The notes under the pieces: generated by a model
The model's input: the letters and a program-made list of their open reading frames with translations, nothing else
The model's database searches: none
Told to the model about the DNA's origin: nothing
Assembly: GCA_025765595.1 (NCBI GenBank)
Contig: JAIVFH010000095.1
Location: forward strand, 1 to 64,000
Reading direction: 5' to 3'
DNA: 64,000 nucleotides
From: Obelidium mucronatum
Lineage: Eukaryota; Chytridiomycota; Chytridiomycetes; Chytridiales; Chytriomycetaceae
Made by a program: the position numbers and the translations under genes
Shown: one piece after another, positions 22,167 to 33,124 of the stretch
How positions within the stretch are numbered: the stretch's first letter is position 1
How the letters are laid out: every line of letters begins with the position of its first letter

Positions 22167-25043
22167 ATGTCTGCCACGACCAGCGCACCCGTGCTCGCCG
22201 GGCTCGCGGCGGCCGTGGCGCAGTCGGCGGGCCTCGCGACGAAAGAGCTTTTCTACCACGTGGCAGCGGACAAAGCCGCGGCGGCGGCCGTCGGCGGCAG
22301 CGCGGCGACGCTGCTGGCGCTGCTGAACCACGCGCTGCGCTGCGCGTCGCCGTCGGCGCCGGCGCTGGCGTCGGCGGACGACGTCGCCGACCGCTTCGAC
22401 GGCGTCGTCGAGGGCGTCGACCGGCTGCTGGAACAGGTCTGCCTTGTCTCTCGAAGCTAGGCTAGGACTAAATCTGAAATAAAAACAAGGCCGATTCGTG
22501 GATCGATCGCGTCAAGGCGAGCAAGAAGGGCAAGGCACTGCCTCTCTCTGGTGCGCCTTCGACTCTCTCTGCGTCAACTCCTACTGCAACAACAACTACA
22601 AAACAATCCACTACGTCTCGTCCACAGCTCGCATTCACTGACACGATCGACAACTCAAACTCTGGTCTCTTTATCCCGAAACTCACTGAGAAACATTTTG
22701 CTTCGAAACCCCTGGATTCTAATTCAAAAAGCCATCCATATCAGTTTGAAATCGATTCTATCGTTTATCCTCAACATGTTTGGAATCTGCGGCCTGAGAT
22801 TATGTATTCTTCTCTGGAAGAGACTCCTTTTACTTTTGTAGAGACTGAGGCGGCGTTTTTGGATTTGTTGAGTGTTTTGGAGACTGTTGAGGAGATTGCG
22901 GTTGATTTGGAGGTATTGTTTACGTCAACGCCGAAGGCGTAACGCCGAAGGCGTTGGAATTTTTTTTTCTGTTTTTCACCGCCAAAGGCGGGAGTTTACC
23001 GCCGTAGGCGGGTCCCTCCGCTGGAAGCGGATATTCTTTATTTGTTCTGGATAGTCATATATCAGGGCGTGCTCTTCTTTCTTTGTTCCATTGTTTCTCA
23101 AACTTACTTCACACTACAGCACCACGACTACAGATCCTTCCAAGGCTTCACATGTCTCATTCAAATCTCCACACGCAAACAAGACTACATTATCGATGCC
23201 CTCCTCCTTCGTTCCCACCTACCGCTCCTCAACAAGGTGTTTGCGAATCCAAACATTCTCAAACTGTTTCACGGCGCTGAATCAGATATCGTTTGGTTGC
23301 AACGCGATTTCGGGGTTTATGTTGTCGGCATGTTTGATACCTATCATGCTTCGCATGTGTTGGAGTTGGAGGCGCATGGGTTGGCGTTTTTGTTGAAGTA
23401 TTATTGTGGAGTGGATACAAACAAAAAGTATCAGATGGCGGATTGGCGTGTTAGGTGAGTAATTATGGAGTTGCGAGGCTGACCCCTTCAATTTTCCTTA
23501 CTCAAATACTAAATACTTTCAAAATTGAACAAAGACCCATCCCCAAAGAAATGATCAAGTACGCGCGAATCGATACACACTATTTACTTTACATTTACGA
23601 TCGAATGCGGAATGAAGTTTTGGAAAAGGATTTGGACAGCAAGCAACCACTCCGCGTGGTTCTCGAACGAAGTGCTAGAACAACTTTGAACTTGTATCAA
23701 AAAGAAGTGTATGATGCTGAAACTGGGGAAGGACCAAATGGATGGGCCAGTTGAGTACATTTACCCCATTTACAACTTGAACCACTTTTGGTTTGTCAAA
23801 ACTCATATCTCTATTCGTTTCTACAAAACAAAATATAGATCATTTGCGAAAAATCAATATCCCAATGACACCCATCCAACTTGCCGTCTACAAGGCCATC
23901 CACGCCTGGCGCGACCATATCGCACGTCTCGAGGACGAATCCGTGCGTTACGTGACCCCGACCAACATGCTCACAAACATTGCCGTTGAACTTCCTTCCA
24001 CCCTGAAGGCTCTGCAAGGATGCTGTCACCCCATGATGCCCAACCTGATGAAAGTGTATGCTCAGGACGTTTTGCTGTTGATTGAACAAACACGGTTATC
24101 TGAATTGGAAAAGTTGAAGGCGAAAGACGAGGAAGCAATGAAAGTCATCAATGAACTGGGTGGAGGAAAGGGTGGGTCATTGGCAACACCTACAGGACAC
24201 GTCCGTTTCAACGGGGCGGATACACAATCATCAACGTCACAGAACTCTGCTACTACCACTACTACAACCACTCCTTCAGCCAAATCCACAAGAACAAGTA
24301 CGAAAACCGCCTTAAAATCCGTCACATTGGATCCCCCGCTTCTTACCTCTCAAAAACCGACTGCAGTAATTACCTTCAAACCCAACAAGATCAAAACCAA
24401 TATCATTGTATCCTGGAAAACCACTGAATCCCTGGGATCGATGCTGATGCCTCGCGGTGGAGCCGAATGCACAGCTCTCGCTGAAGCGGAAGCGATCCGT
24501 GCCTCGTTGTACCTTGTCCCGCCTTCATTTGCGAAAAAACGAAGCGCAGAAGACGACGACGGTGATGGATTGGAAGGAATGCCGAAACTCAAGAAACCAC
24601 TTTTTTCTACTGCGGCCCCTGCACCGAAAGAAAAGAAGGTGACGATGGAGAGTGTGGTTCCAGTAGGGAAAGCGCAAGTCAAAGCGGGTGTTGCTCCTGC
24701 AAGTGTTTCGGAAGCGTTGAAGTCGTCCTTGTTGTTTGATGAAGCGGCGAGAAGGGAGAAGGCTGGGTTGAAGAAGGAAGGAGACGGGTCAACAAAGACT
24801 GTGATTCCTGCGTTGGAAGGGGAGGCGTATGTGTATCCGACTGTGCAGGAGGATGTCATGTCGCTGGGGGGTGATGATGGGTTTCGTGGGAAAGGGAAAG
24901 GGGGGAGAGGCGGGAAAAGTGGAAGGGGTGGGGCGGCAGCAGTGTTCAACCCGTATGGTGTTGTTACACAGGATGTGCAGAATGTGGGTACTGCAAAGGG
25001 TCCAAAACAGTCAAAAGGAAAGTCGACAACCTTTCGAAAGTAA
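22167..25043 (+). CDS. RRP6: Rrp6/EXOSC10-type nuclear exosome 3'-5' exoribonuclease
   Basis: Five exons, 22167..22436, 22490..22912, 23120..23454, 23535..23749 and 23839..25043, give 815 aa. The N-terminus fits the PMC2NT domain. The DEDD-Y nuclease has EIAVDLEHHDYRSF (Asp229, Glu231), [17 protein letters not shown] and [14 protein letters not shown], which supplies the Tyr and last Asp. The HRDC domain starts near [17 protein letters not shown] with [16 protein letters not shown]. The C-terminal 350 residues are low complexity and end in a Gly/Lys-rich tail with KGPKQSKGK, probably for RNA binding and nuclear import. Intron 2 holds hairpin-repeat array 2. The fourth donor is weak (GTTGAG) but restores family sequence. 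Confidence 0.93.
22927..23035 (+). repeat. CCGCC-GAA-GGCGG hairpin array 2 (RRP6 intron)
   Basis: Five units: two short AACGCC-GAA-GGCGT(T) forms, CCGCC-AAA-GGCGG, CCGCC-GTA-GGCGG and TCCGCT-GGA-AGCGGA. The last has two changed stem positions that still pair. Confidence 0.9.
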
Positions 25044-25090
25044 AACAAATATATGTCTTTGAATCAGGCTATTTGATCGTGTTTTGCGAT

Positions 25091-26409
25091 TTATTCATGA
25101 GTTCCTTTAATTTTGAAACTCCCATTCTTAAAAATCCCCTCGTGCCAACGACCAGTGATGATAAACCCGGTAGAAGTGACTTCCAAAGTTCCTTGATGAA
25201 TGGTCTTGTTAAAATAATTCCTCTTGTAAAAGGTCACCTTGTCATGAAAGTAAAAACCGTCTAGAGTAAAGGGCCCGTTATCCTCTGTCCCTTCCGCCTG
25301 AAGAATGTTACTCTTCAGAGAAAACGAATAAAATGTCATTCGTGTTGTCATGAACATTTCTTTGTATTTCCCTGTCACACTCCCGTCATCAAAAAGAGGC
25401 GCTTTGAACAAACGTCAAAACATTCAACAGCCATGAAAAAATTTTTTTGCACGCACCTTCTGGCTCTGAGGCTTTTGCTGCGTCCAGTTGTGATGATAAT
25501 TCGGCAAACTTGCGTTGTAGAGCTTCATGTTGCTTTTGCATCTCCTTTGCCTCCTTCAGGCGCGCCTTGCGCTCTTCTTCATGTTGCTTTAGCATTTCCT
25601 TTGCCTCCTTCTGGCGCGCCTTGCGCTCTTCTTCCAAGGCTTTCGTCATTGAAGTCACAAGTTCCTGCATTTCAAGAAGTGCACGTTGATCCACTGCTTT
25701 GATCTCATCCACTTTTGTGAATCTGGAATTGAACGGAACGCTTTCGATAAACTGGAAGAGTTCTTTAGTGGGTGCCCATGGTTTGCCTCTCTTGAAAGCG
25801 GCTTTGGGTTCATAATGAATCATTGAAGGGTCCAGTTTATGCCCACAAGCTTTTCAAACCAAAAAAAAAAGAACATTAACGAAGCGGTTTAATAAGAATC
25901 GTGATGTTTTTTTCAAGGATAAAATATAAATACTTACCCTGTTGAATAAGACCCTTGGAATCTTTAAGGTTTTGTACATCGCCAAAGTCGCCAAACAATG
26001 CATCCCAAACCTCCTCCTCCACTTGATTGACCAACACCCCAAATTCAATAGAACTGTCACCGTGAATAGCGTCAAGAACAGTTTTCATTGTCGTGAGATC
26101 CTCGTACAGAACCATTCCTTGCTGAATCGTCACGACAAACACCAGCTTAATAAAAGCTCCTTCTTGTTCGAGACCTCTCTTGATTTCAGAAGCAGCCTTT
26201 TGCTGTCGGATGGGATCAGTAAGTCCTGGGGTGTCACCGTAAGAGACTCCATCATGTTGGACACACTGGAATTCTTGTGTCAAGGCACCCGCGAATGTCA
26301 TTCCAGCCTTGAAAGTAACATCTCCGCGGTATCCCTTTCTTTTGAGTAGAGCATTCAGGATGGAGCTCTTGCCTCGTCTTGGGTTGCCCACCAACAGAAT
26401 GGCTTTCAT
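25091..26409 (-). CDS. AIG1/GIMAP-like P-loop GTPase with coiled coil and beta-rich C-terminus
   Basis: Minus-strand exons 26409..25938, 25849..25457 and 25401..25091 give 391 aa. The G domain has G1 GNPRRGKSS, a Thr-containing switch (GMTFAGALTQEFQC), G3 DTPG and an unusual VNQ where NKxD would be expected. After FIESVP (191-196) comes a 90-residue coiled coil with repeated EERKARxKEAKEM. The last 100 residues form a beta-rich domain (GPFTLDGFYFHDKVTFYK, GFIITGRWHEG). GTPases of this type often act at membranes in defence or trafficking, but the role here is unknown. It is head to head with a paralogue across 289 bases. Confidence 0.75.
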
Positions 26410-26486
26410 TGTGGGAATCAACCAAAAAAATGACCCCCTCACCCCTTTTTAACGTTTTTTTCAGAGAAAAAAAAATTTTTTTTTTG

Positions 26487-26649
26487 GGTTCAAGTGGTTC
26501 AAGGAGGCTTTGCTGGAGAAATTGTTGGGTTCAAGTGGTTCAAGGGGATTTTGCTGCAAGTGGTTCAAGGGAGATTTTACTGCAAGTGGTTCAAGGGAGA
26601 TTCAAGTGGTTCAAGGGAGACTTTGCTGGAGAAATTTTTGGGTTCAAGG
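26487..26649. repeat. CAAGTGGTTCAAGG repeats between divergent GTPase genes
   Basis: CAAGTGGTTCAAGG appears five times between the two start codons, mixed with GAGATTTTACTG / GGCTTTGCTGGAGAAATT spacers. GTTCAAG itself forms direct half-repeats. Lying only about 50 to 240 bases from each start, the array could be a shared regulatory element. Confidence 0.8.
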
Positions 26650-26698
26650 TAGTGGATGTTTCCAAAGTTTTTCGAAGAAATAAAATTGCCAACAACAA

Positions 26699-27815
26699 AT
26701 GACCCGCCACCTTTTGGTTGCCGGGAACCCACGAAGAGGGAAAAGCTCAATCCTCAACTCCATCCTTGTTAGCAAGGGGTTGTCCCAGCCCGGCGAAGGA
26801 TACTTCAAGTCTGGAATGTCCTTTTCCGGAGGTCTAACCAAAGAAACGCAGTGCATGAGAACCGCAGATATGGTTTACATTGATACGCCTGGTCTTGCGG
26901 ACCCCAGGATGGAAAACAAGGCTGCTGACGAGATTACCAAGGCTTTGAAGTCAGGTGGTCACTTTAGAATCATTTTTGTGGTATCATTGCAGGCGGGTAT
27001 GGTTTTCAATGAAGATCTCGTTACCATGAGCCGCATTTTGGATTCAATCTCTACAAATGTAACGTTTGCTGTTGTGGTGAATCAAATTCCGGAAGACGTT
27101 TGGGCTGAGCTCAATTTGGAGAGAATTGGACAAATGAGGGCATTAATCAACTCTGGTGAGTTTTGAAAATGGATTACCGCCGCATCTTTTGCCTCTTTTT
27201 TTTTTTTTTTTTCTTTGTGTGTTTTGGGTTGGGTGGTCGTTGTGTTCAACTTACCTTGCATTACCTTCAGGGATGCATAAAACCCATCTCGTTTTCCTTG
27301 AAAAAAGAGACGACAGAATTCCTACTGGACAGCGCTGGCAAGCCAGCCCAAGCCTCTTGGAATTCATTGAATCAGTTCCTGATACGTTCATTCCCGCCAA
27401 TGCTGTTGGCAGGATTGGATCGAAAACGGAGGCCCACGAATCACATATTAGATCTGCTCAAGTCAAGTTTGAAGCTGAAATGGCCAGACTTCGCGATTCG
27501 CATGCGTATGAAATGCAACAAGCCGAGTTGGAGTATAGACGAATGGACAATGAGCAACGTGAGTTGACTCACCAGTATTTGGCGGCTCGTGCTACTGCTG
27601 CTGATGCTGCTGCTGCAGCTGATGCGCAACAAGCTCGATCAATTCAGAACAAGAGCGGGACGCAGTCAACAACCAAAGTAGCAAAATCCAAGACTTGGCC
27701 CGCTATATTGGCCTTTGGTCCAGCCATCATCAGTTTTGCAGGGGTGCTGATAAATCTATTTTTGGGTGGCGGCGGCGGCGGCGGTGGTGGTGATTTTGGC
27801 GTCGATTCTTTCTGA
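26699..27815 (+). CDS. AIG1/GIMAP-like P-loop GTPase with C-terminal membrane anchor
   Basis: Exons 26699..27155 and 27271..27815 give 333 aa. The G domain parallels its neighbour: GNPRRGKSS, GMSFSGGLTKETQC, IDTPGLADPR, VVVNQIPEDVW. FIESVP recurs at 184-189. It is followed by a helical Glu/Arg/Ala stretch (about 205-275), a basic linker and a hydrophobic segment AILAFGPAIISFAGVLINLF near the end, then a Gly9 run and an acidic/aromatic tip. This copy therefore looks tail-anchored, while the divergent copy has a soluble beta domain. Numerous Ala codons make GCT/GCA tracts. Confidence 0.75.
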
Positions 27816-27907
27816 AGGCAGTAAAATTTTTAAAGTGAAGAGTATGTTCGAATGCCACTATTGGCTATGAATTATTTTATGATTATTACGAAACATACTT
27901 CGTTTAA

Positions 27908-28078
27908 CACCGCCTTCGGCGGTGAGACCCGCCTTCGGCGCTGAGACCCGCCTTCGGCGTTGAGACGCGCCTTCGGCGATGAGACGCGCCTTCGGCGCTG
28001 ACACTCGGCAAAAGAAAAATAGAAAAACACCGCCTTCGGCGCTGCGGCCTTCGGCACTGTGGCCTTCGGCGGAATTAA
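27908..28078 (-). repeat. Hairpin array 3 (3' flank of PRP18)
   Basis: Eight units read CGCC-TTC-GGCG on the plus strand, so GAA loops on the minus strand, the sense strand of PRP18, whose stop codon is 135 bases away. Stems vary (ACGCGCCTTCGGCG, GCGGCCTTCGGC) and are less perfect than in the intronic arrays. Confidence 0.9.
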
Positions 28079-28212
28079 ACCACCAAAAAAAAAAAAAAAA
28101 AACCTCTTCAATCCGTCTCGAGTAGTCCGTAATAAACATTCTTTATTTTATTTATTATAATCATTAAACAATACACACAACCAACTTCACTCTTCCCCCT
28201 CAAATCATCCAA

Positions 28213-29292
28213 TCAACCAATTGCTTTCCCCAAATCATCTGGAGGATAAATACTCTGAGCAAAAGTCATCATTCTTTTGATGCTCTGAATCCATTTTCGT
28301 TGAGTTTCGTCATTCAAACCATGGGCGACATGGGAACTAGAAATTTTTTCGCGACCACTACGTTCGTGGATACCAACCATGGTCACACCGATGGGCCAGG
28401 GGGCATTTCCAATACTGAGACGCAGATAGGCGTCGTTTGCCTTGAGGTATTCGCGGTCTTGCATGTGTTTGCAGATTTCCGTGACGCGCGCAACGACGTC
28501 GTTCTCGAGGGAGCCCTGCTTCAGCTGCACAAAGAACGGCTTCATGTACTCAGCAGTCTGCTCGCGCGTGGCCAGCGCAAAGCGCTTGTCCTTCGAGTCC
28601 GCGTCAGTCTCGTTCAGCGTGCGTTCCCACACGAGCAGAATCTTCTTGAAGTAGATTGCAATCAGGATGCGGGTCTTCTCGGGGTCGCGGTCGAGCAGCC
28701 GCTGCGAGATTGCGCGCGTGTCGACGGCCGCCAGCTGCGCCTCGAGCGCGGCCTTCGCCTGCGCCGCCGCGCCGCCGCCGCCGCCGCCGCCCTTCAGCAG
28801 CGTCTCCGCCAGCCGCGCGTCGGCGCGAGCGAGCAGCGCGCGGTAGTCGTTCTGCCCGCCGTCGCTGCGCTCCTCAGAGCTCTCGAGCGCTGTGAGCCGC
28901 GCCATGCGGTCCGCGTGCGTCTCGCCAAACAGCCGGATCGGAACGCCGCGCGCCCGGAAGCGCGCTGCGAGGTCTGCTTCCGGGATGCGCTTTTCGGTTG
29001 CCGGCGGTGTTTCGTCTTTTTCTGTCAATGTGTTTGCTGTTGAAGTGTTTGCTGTTGAAGTCAATGTTGAAGTGTTCGATAAAGTGTTCAGTGCCGCTGC
29101 TGATGCACTCGGCGCCGCCGCAACAGCCACGGGCGCTGCGTCAGCCGCCTTTTCGCGAGAAGCGGCGGCTGCGGCTTCAGCCGCGGCTAGGCGCTCCACT
29201 TCGCCCCGCTTCATGTACTTGTTTCGGCCCGCTGCCGCCGCTGTCGGCTGCTCCTTCCGCTTGCGCTCAATCTCTGCTTTTAGCTGTTCCAT
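28213..29292 (-). CDS. PRP18: Pre-mRNA splicing factor Prp18
   Basis: A single minus-strand exon of 359 aa. The N-terminus has a charged helix (MEQLKAEIERKRKEQ) and an Ala-rich variable part. The splicing-factor motif region has IPEADLAARFRARGVPIRLFGETHADR. The Prp18 domain follows: ILIAIYFKKILLVWERTLNE, TAEYMKPFFVQLKQGSLENDVV, YLKANDAYLRLSIGNAPWPIGVTMVG and IHERSGREKI, the conserved loop. Prp18 acts in the second transesterification step with Slu7 and the U5 snRNP. Length agrees with the family. Codons for residues about 100-215 lie in a very GC-rich island with a Gly7 run. Confidence 0.97.
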   Translation of the reverse strand: MEQLKAEIERKRKEQPTAAAAGRNKYMKRGEVERLAAAEAAAAASREKAADAAPVAVAAAPSASAAALNTLSNTSTLTSTANTSTANTLTEKDETPPATEKRIPEADLAARFRARGVPIRLFGETHADRMARLTALESSEERSDGGQNDYRALLARADARLAETLLKGGGGGGGAAAQAKAALEAQLAAVDTRAISQRLLDRDPEKTRILIAIYFKKILLVWERTLNETDADSKDKRFALATREQTAEYMKPFFVQLKQGSLENDVVARVTEICKHMQDREYLKANDAYLRLSIGNAPWPIGVTMVGIHERSGREKISSSHVAHGLNDETQRKWIQSIKRMMTFAQSIYPPDDLGKAIG

Positions 29293-29365
29293 AGTTTTCT
29301 GATTTTCTTTTCTTTCCCTTTATTTCTTTTCAATTTATTAATATTTTATATAATAAATATTAAAA

Positions 29366-30689
29366 ATGCCCAAAGTAAAGAGAGGCCGGAAGCCGCCGCC
29401 AGAAGGCTGGGATCTGATTGAGCCAACTCTCGAAGATTTGACTAAACAGATGCGTGAAGGTGAGTTTTGGCAAATGAAAAATAAGTGAGAGAGTGAGAGA
29501 TGGAGAGACAGAGTGAATGGGTCCGCAGTTTGACTGTATACAGCCAGTTTACATCTCCATCTACCGTCAGCCAATGTCTGTCGCTTGTGGGCATTGCTCC
29601 TTCACTGGAAACATGGAGCAATGAACGAGCTGAATTGCCTTCTCTGTCTATCTCTCACTTCTCCCCTCTCCCTCTCCATCCTACCCCTCTCACCCTCTCC
29701 TAACATTTATTTACACCACCAAGCCGAAAACGAAACACACGAAGGAAAAAGAAAAGTCGAAACATCATGGCCAATCTTTCAAATACACCACCAACGTTCT
29801 CGATACCTCTACGAAATGTACTACAAGCGCAAAGCAATCTCCAAAGAATTGTACGAATACTGTGTAAAGAATGGTCACGCTGATGAGAATTTGATTGCTA
29901 AATGGAGAAAGTCGGGGTATGAGAAGCTTTGTTGTTTGAGGTGTATTCAACCTAGAGATACAAATTTTGGTACGACTTGTGTTTGTCGTGTTCCGCGTGC
30001 GAATTTGGAGGAGGATAAGGTTATTGAATGTCTTCATTGCGGGTAATCTTCTTTTCTTCGCCGCCGAAGGCGGGAACTTACCGCCGTATTCTCGTTACCG
30101 CCGAAGGCGGTGTATTCGTTTTCTACTTCTTTCCTTCCTTCCTCTGAAACTCATTTTACATTCTTTTCCTCACCGCCGAAGGCGGGAACCTACCGGTGAA
30201 TCTTCTTTTTTTTTCTTTTCGTCACCTCTTTTTTGTCACCGCCGAAGGCGGTGTATTCGTTTTCTTCTTTATCTTTCTTTCCTTCCATCCACTGTCATCT
30301 ATACCCCTGACATTTATTCAACACACTCAATTTGCATTCTTTTCCTCACCGCCAAAGGCGGGAACTTACCGCCATAGGCGGTGGATCTTCTTTTGTTTTT
30401 GTTACCGCCGAAGGCGGTGTATTCATTTTCTTTTTCTTTCCGTTCTTCCATCCACCGACATCTATACCGCCCAACCACCTTACAAGTAACTGATTTTACA
30501 TCAAGGCGGGATCTTACCGCCGTAGGTGGTGAATCTTCTTTTTTGTCTTTCATGTATTCATTTTCTTCTTCATATTTCCTTCCGTCCATCCAGCGTCATC
30601 TTTACCCCCCCCCCCCCCCCCCCCCAACCTCCTTTCAACATGCTCATATAACATTATTTAGATGTCGCGGCTGTGCATCTGGAAGTTGA
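29366..30689 (+). CDS. BUD31: Bud31/G10 spliceosomal protein
   Basis: Exons 29366..29459, 29724..30042 and 30662..30689 give 146 aa, the usual length. [20 protein letters not shown], then [34 protein letters not shown] and a zinc-binding Cys-rich end ([20 protein letters not shown]...ECLHCGCRGC) define the family. The last exon supplies only nine codons plus the stop and completes the final Cys motif. Bud31 is part of the activated spliceosome (NTC-related). The 619-base last intron is filled by hairpin array 4 and a poly-C tract. The gene diverges from PRP18 with 73 bases between start codons. Confidence 0.97.
30058..30535 (+). repeat. Hairpin array 4 (BUD31 last intron)
   Basis: About nine CCGCC-GAA-GGCGG units with loop variants (AAA, ATA, GTA) alternate with pyrimidine-rich spacers (TTCTTTCCTTCC type) that hold repeated TGTATTCGTTTTC. 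Confidence 0.95.
30606..30626. repeat. Poly-C tract
   Basis: About 20 C bases roughly 35 bases before the last 3' splice site of BUD31. Confidence 0.9.
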
Positions 30690-31372
30690 ATATCAAATTA
30701 TTATTATTTCAGATACAAAATAAAAATTACTCCATCCACTTTACAAAAAAAAGAAAGAAAGAAAGTAAGAAAGAAAAAACTAAAATGCAAGACTATCCAT
30801 TTATCTTCTATAAAAATTGGTCCCTTCCAAAAAGTGGCAATGGGGGCTTGCTTGGACTTAGTAATTTCCCCGCTTGCTTAAGTGACTTTTACCCGCGAGC
30901 CCTTTTTTCCATGCACGTTTCCCGAAAACCCGGGATTTCAACTTGTTCGAACCAGCTATGTAAAACGTGAATGATCTTCGATTGACGTGGATAGTGACCC
31001 GAAAGTCGTGCAATTTTCTTGAGAACTTCGGCTTCCAAAAAAGTGATTGCGAAGCCGGTCGACTGGTTTTTCACTGTTTGGCAGGATTCATAATGATGTA
31101 CGTATTTTTCTTTGGTCCAGGTCCTCCATCCGTGAATGTTGGGAGAATGATGGAATGTGTTTGATATTTCAAGAAGTAGATGATCCTCGGCTCGACGACC
31201 GGCTTCGTTTAGATTTGAAGCAGCAAAGGAATAATTCCCCTCTTAAATATCGTCAAGTCTTAAAATATGGAAGCTATGAATTTTCCGAATTATCGCTTAT
31301 TTATCTAAAGTCGGAAAATCCACCTTCAATTTCATTTTTTTCCCTGAAAATATTTCAAGACACCCTGCGACA
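30690..31372 (+). pseudogene. Spacer with relic of a MYND-protein paralogue
   Basis: At about 31055-31090 the sequence GGTCGACTGGTTTTTCACTG codes GRLVF and, after a frame change, matches the neighbouring MYND gene around GRLVFTIWQDFNDG (31780-31825). The rest (31100-31370) keeps a frame with DDPRLDDRLRLDLKQQRNN but no start and no MYND finger. It is best read as a broken duplicate. Confidence 0.4.
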
Positions 31373-32038
31373 ATGAATGGCAACAACAAACCACAACACA
31401 AGTTTGGCGCAACCTGCCACGTCTGCTTCGCAGGCGGGAGCACCAAAAAGTGCTCTGAATGCCGCGTTATTCGATATTGCTCAGAAGCCTGTCAAAAAGC
31501 CCATTGGCCCGCTCACAAATTAATGTGCAAGTTGATCCATAAGGCCGCAGAAGAGACTGCCGCCTTCCAACGGGCGAACGGGGCGGGAGTTGCCATAGTA
31601 GCCAACAGTCTAATTCCTGAGCAACATGACTTTTCCCGGGAGTTTCTCTGTTTACAAATTACTTGGAGTCCAGTTCGGCTTGTCCAAGCCAGCTACGTCA
31701 ACGTGGATGATCTCGACGAAGATGACCCCCGAGTTATCCCTTTTGTGCATAGTGCTCGCCCACAAGAGGAAGCATGCAAAAGTGGACGCTTGGTTTTTAC
31801 AATCTGGCAAGACTTCAACGACGGAAGTGTGATTCTTTGTTCCAAATCTCTATTCAATGAAAGAGATGTGGTTGGAAAATTGCAGATATTTGATGTTTCG
31901 AAACTTATTGCGAAAGTGAACAAGGGTGAGTTGCAGCACATTGAGGATTCTGGTTTCATGGATCGCCTCAGGATGTGTCTGAAAAGAACGGAGAACATGC
32001 CGTCGTATTTTGGAAAGTTTTCTAGCAGCAGCAAATAG
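31373..32038 (+). CDS. MYND zinc-finger protein
   Basis: A single exon of 221 aa. Residues 15-51 are a MYND finger: CHVCFAGGSTKKCSECRVIRYCSEACQKAHWPAHKLMC has all seven Cys and the His expected. The remainder is a globular domain with no family I know (SLIPEQHDFSREFLCLQITW, SGRLVFTIWQDFNDGSVILC). MYND fingers bind proline-rich peptides. Partner and role are unknown. Confidence 0.85.
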   Translation: MNGNNKPQHKFGATCHVCFAGGSTKKCSECRVIRYCSEACQKAHWPAHKLMCKLIHKAAEETAAFQRANGAGVAIVANSLIPEQHDFSREFLCLQITWSPVRLVQASYVNVDDLDEDDPRVIPFVHSARPQEEACKSGRLVFTIWQDFNDGSVILCSKSLFNERDVVGKLQIFDVSKLIAKVNKGELQHIEDSGFMDRLRMCLKRTENMPSYFGKFSSSSK

Positions 32039-32115
32039 CAGCAAATGAATATTGTGTAAATGAATGAAAGAAAGTCATAACCATCACAATTCCACTATTT
32101 CTTTATTCAAAAACA

Positions 32116-32974
32116 ATGACAGGACAGGAACTTCGACAACGCAAACCTGAACAGCCAGCCGCTTCCACCACCGCTGCTCCTCCAGAGGCGAAAACCACCA
32201 CAAAGACCGCCGGCAAAGGTTCCGCCTCTTCGTCCTGCGTTGGGTTCCTGGTTGCAGTGCTTCTGATGCTGGCCACAACTGCCTCAGTCTCTTTTGTGCT
32301 GACAAATTCACTCACATTTGGATACAATCCACACAAGCTGTGGAAGTTGATTCCGGTGAGTGACGCGTTGAAAGATTGGGCGCATGGCATCAAGAGGGAG
32401 GAAGTTCCACAATCAACTCCTGCATCGACATCCCCATCAGCGGCGATCAACAATTCAGAGGTGCGTCGCAGCAGTGCTTCCCTCCTTCCTCTTGATGCCA
32501 TATCTCTCGTCCATCCTATCTTCTTTTGTTATTAAACAAATCGAAAACAGCGAAAACACATTACTCTCACGACAGCTGAACTCAAGCAATACGATGGTTC
32601 CGATCCCTCCAAGCCGATTTATCTCGCAATCAATGGAAAAGTTTATGATGTATCTGCTGGAGAAAAATACTATGGAAAGGAAGGCGGATACAAGTTTTTT
32701 GCTGGTGTTGACGCGGCAAGAGCCTACATTACTGGATGTTTTGAAACGCACCTGATTCCTGATTTGCGAGGTCTTTCTGAGGCGGAAATCGAGGTTAGCA
32801 GTTACCCACCCTTTTTTTTCGTTTTTGGAAGAGAGGGATTCTTATGAAAAAGACTCAAAGTCCCTGAGTACGTGGTCTGACTTTTACGAGAAGCACGACA
32901 AATACTTTTATGTTGGACAAGTAATCCACGACCCAATTCCAGAAGATGCTCCTTTGCCAGAACCATGCATGTGA
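32116..32974 (+). CDS. Membrane-anchored cytochrome-b5-like heme-binding protein (MAPR / PGRMC family)
   Basis: Exons 32116..32460, 32551..32793 and 32861..32974 give 233 aa. A membrane helix (VGFLVAVLLMLATTASVSFVL, about 42-62) follows a Pro/Thr/Lys-rich cytosolic start. The MAPR domain starts ITLTTAELKQYDGSD and has IYLAINGKVYDVSAGEKYYG and YKFFAGVDAARAYITGCF, with Tyr residues where MAPR proteins bind heme. It ends LSTWSDFYEKHDKYFYVGQV. Fungal Dap1 and animal PGRMC1 support cytochrome P450 and sterol synthesis at the ER. Topology suggests a single-pass ER protein. Confidence 0.9.
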
Positions 32975-33124
32975 TTTCGTTGAATTTCATCCAACTTATC
33001 TCAACTTTATTCGCAATCGTTTTCCGATTAACTCATTAAACATGATATTTGCCTCCTATTTCATAACTATTTATTTGACGTTTTTTTATACATTTTTTTT
33101 TGGAAGCTTCTCAGCCCCTTATTT

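Noticed and set aside
25433..25702. Plus-strand frame with repeated Pro/Ala/Leu motifs
   Set aside because: Antisense of the coiled-coil repeats of the minus-strand GTPase.
28300..29043. 247-codon plus-strand open frame
   Set aside because: Antisense shadow of PRP18 within a GC-rich island.
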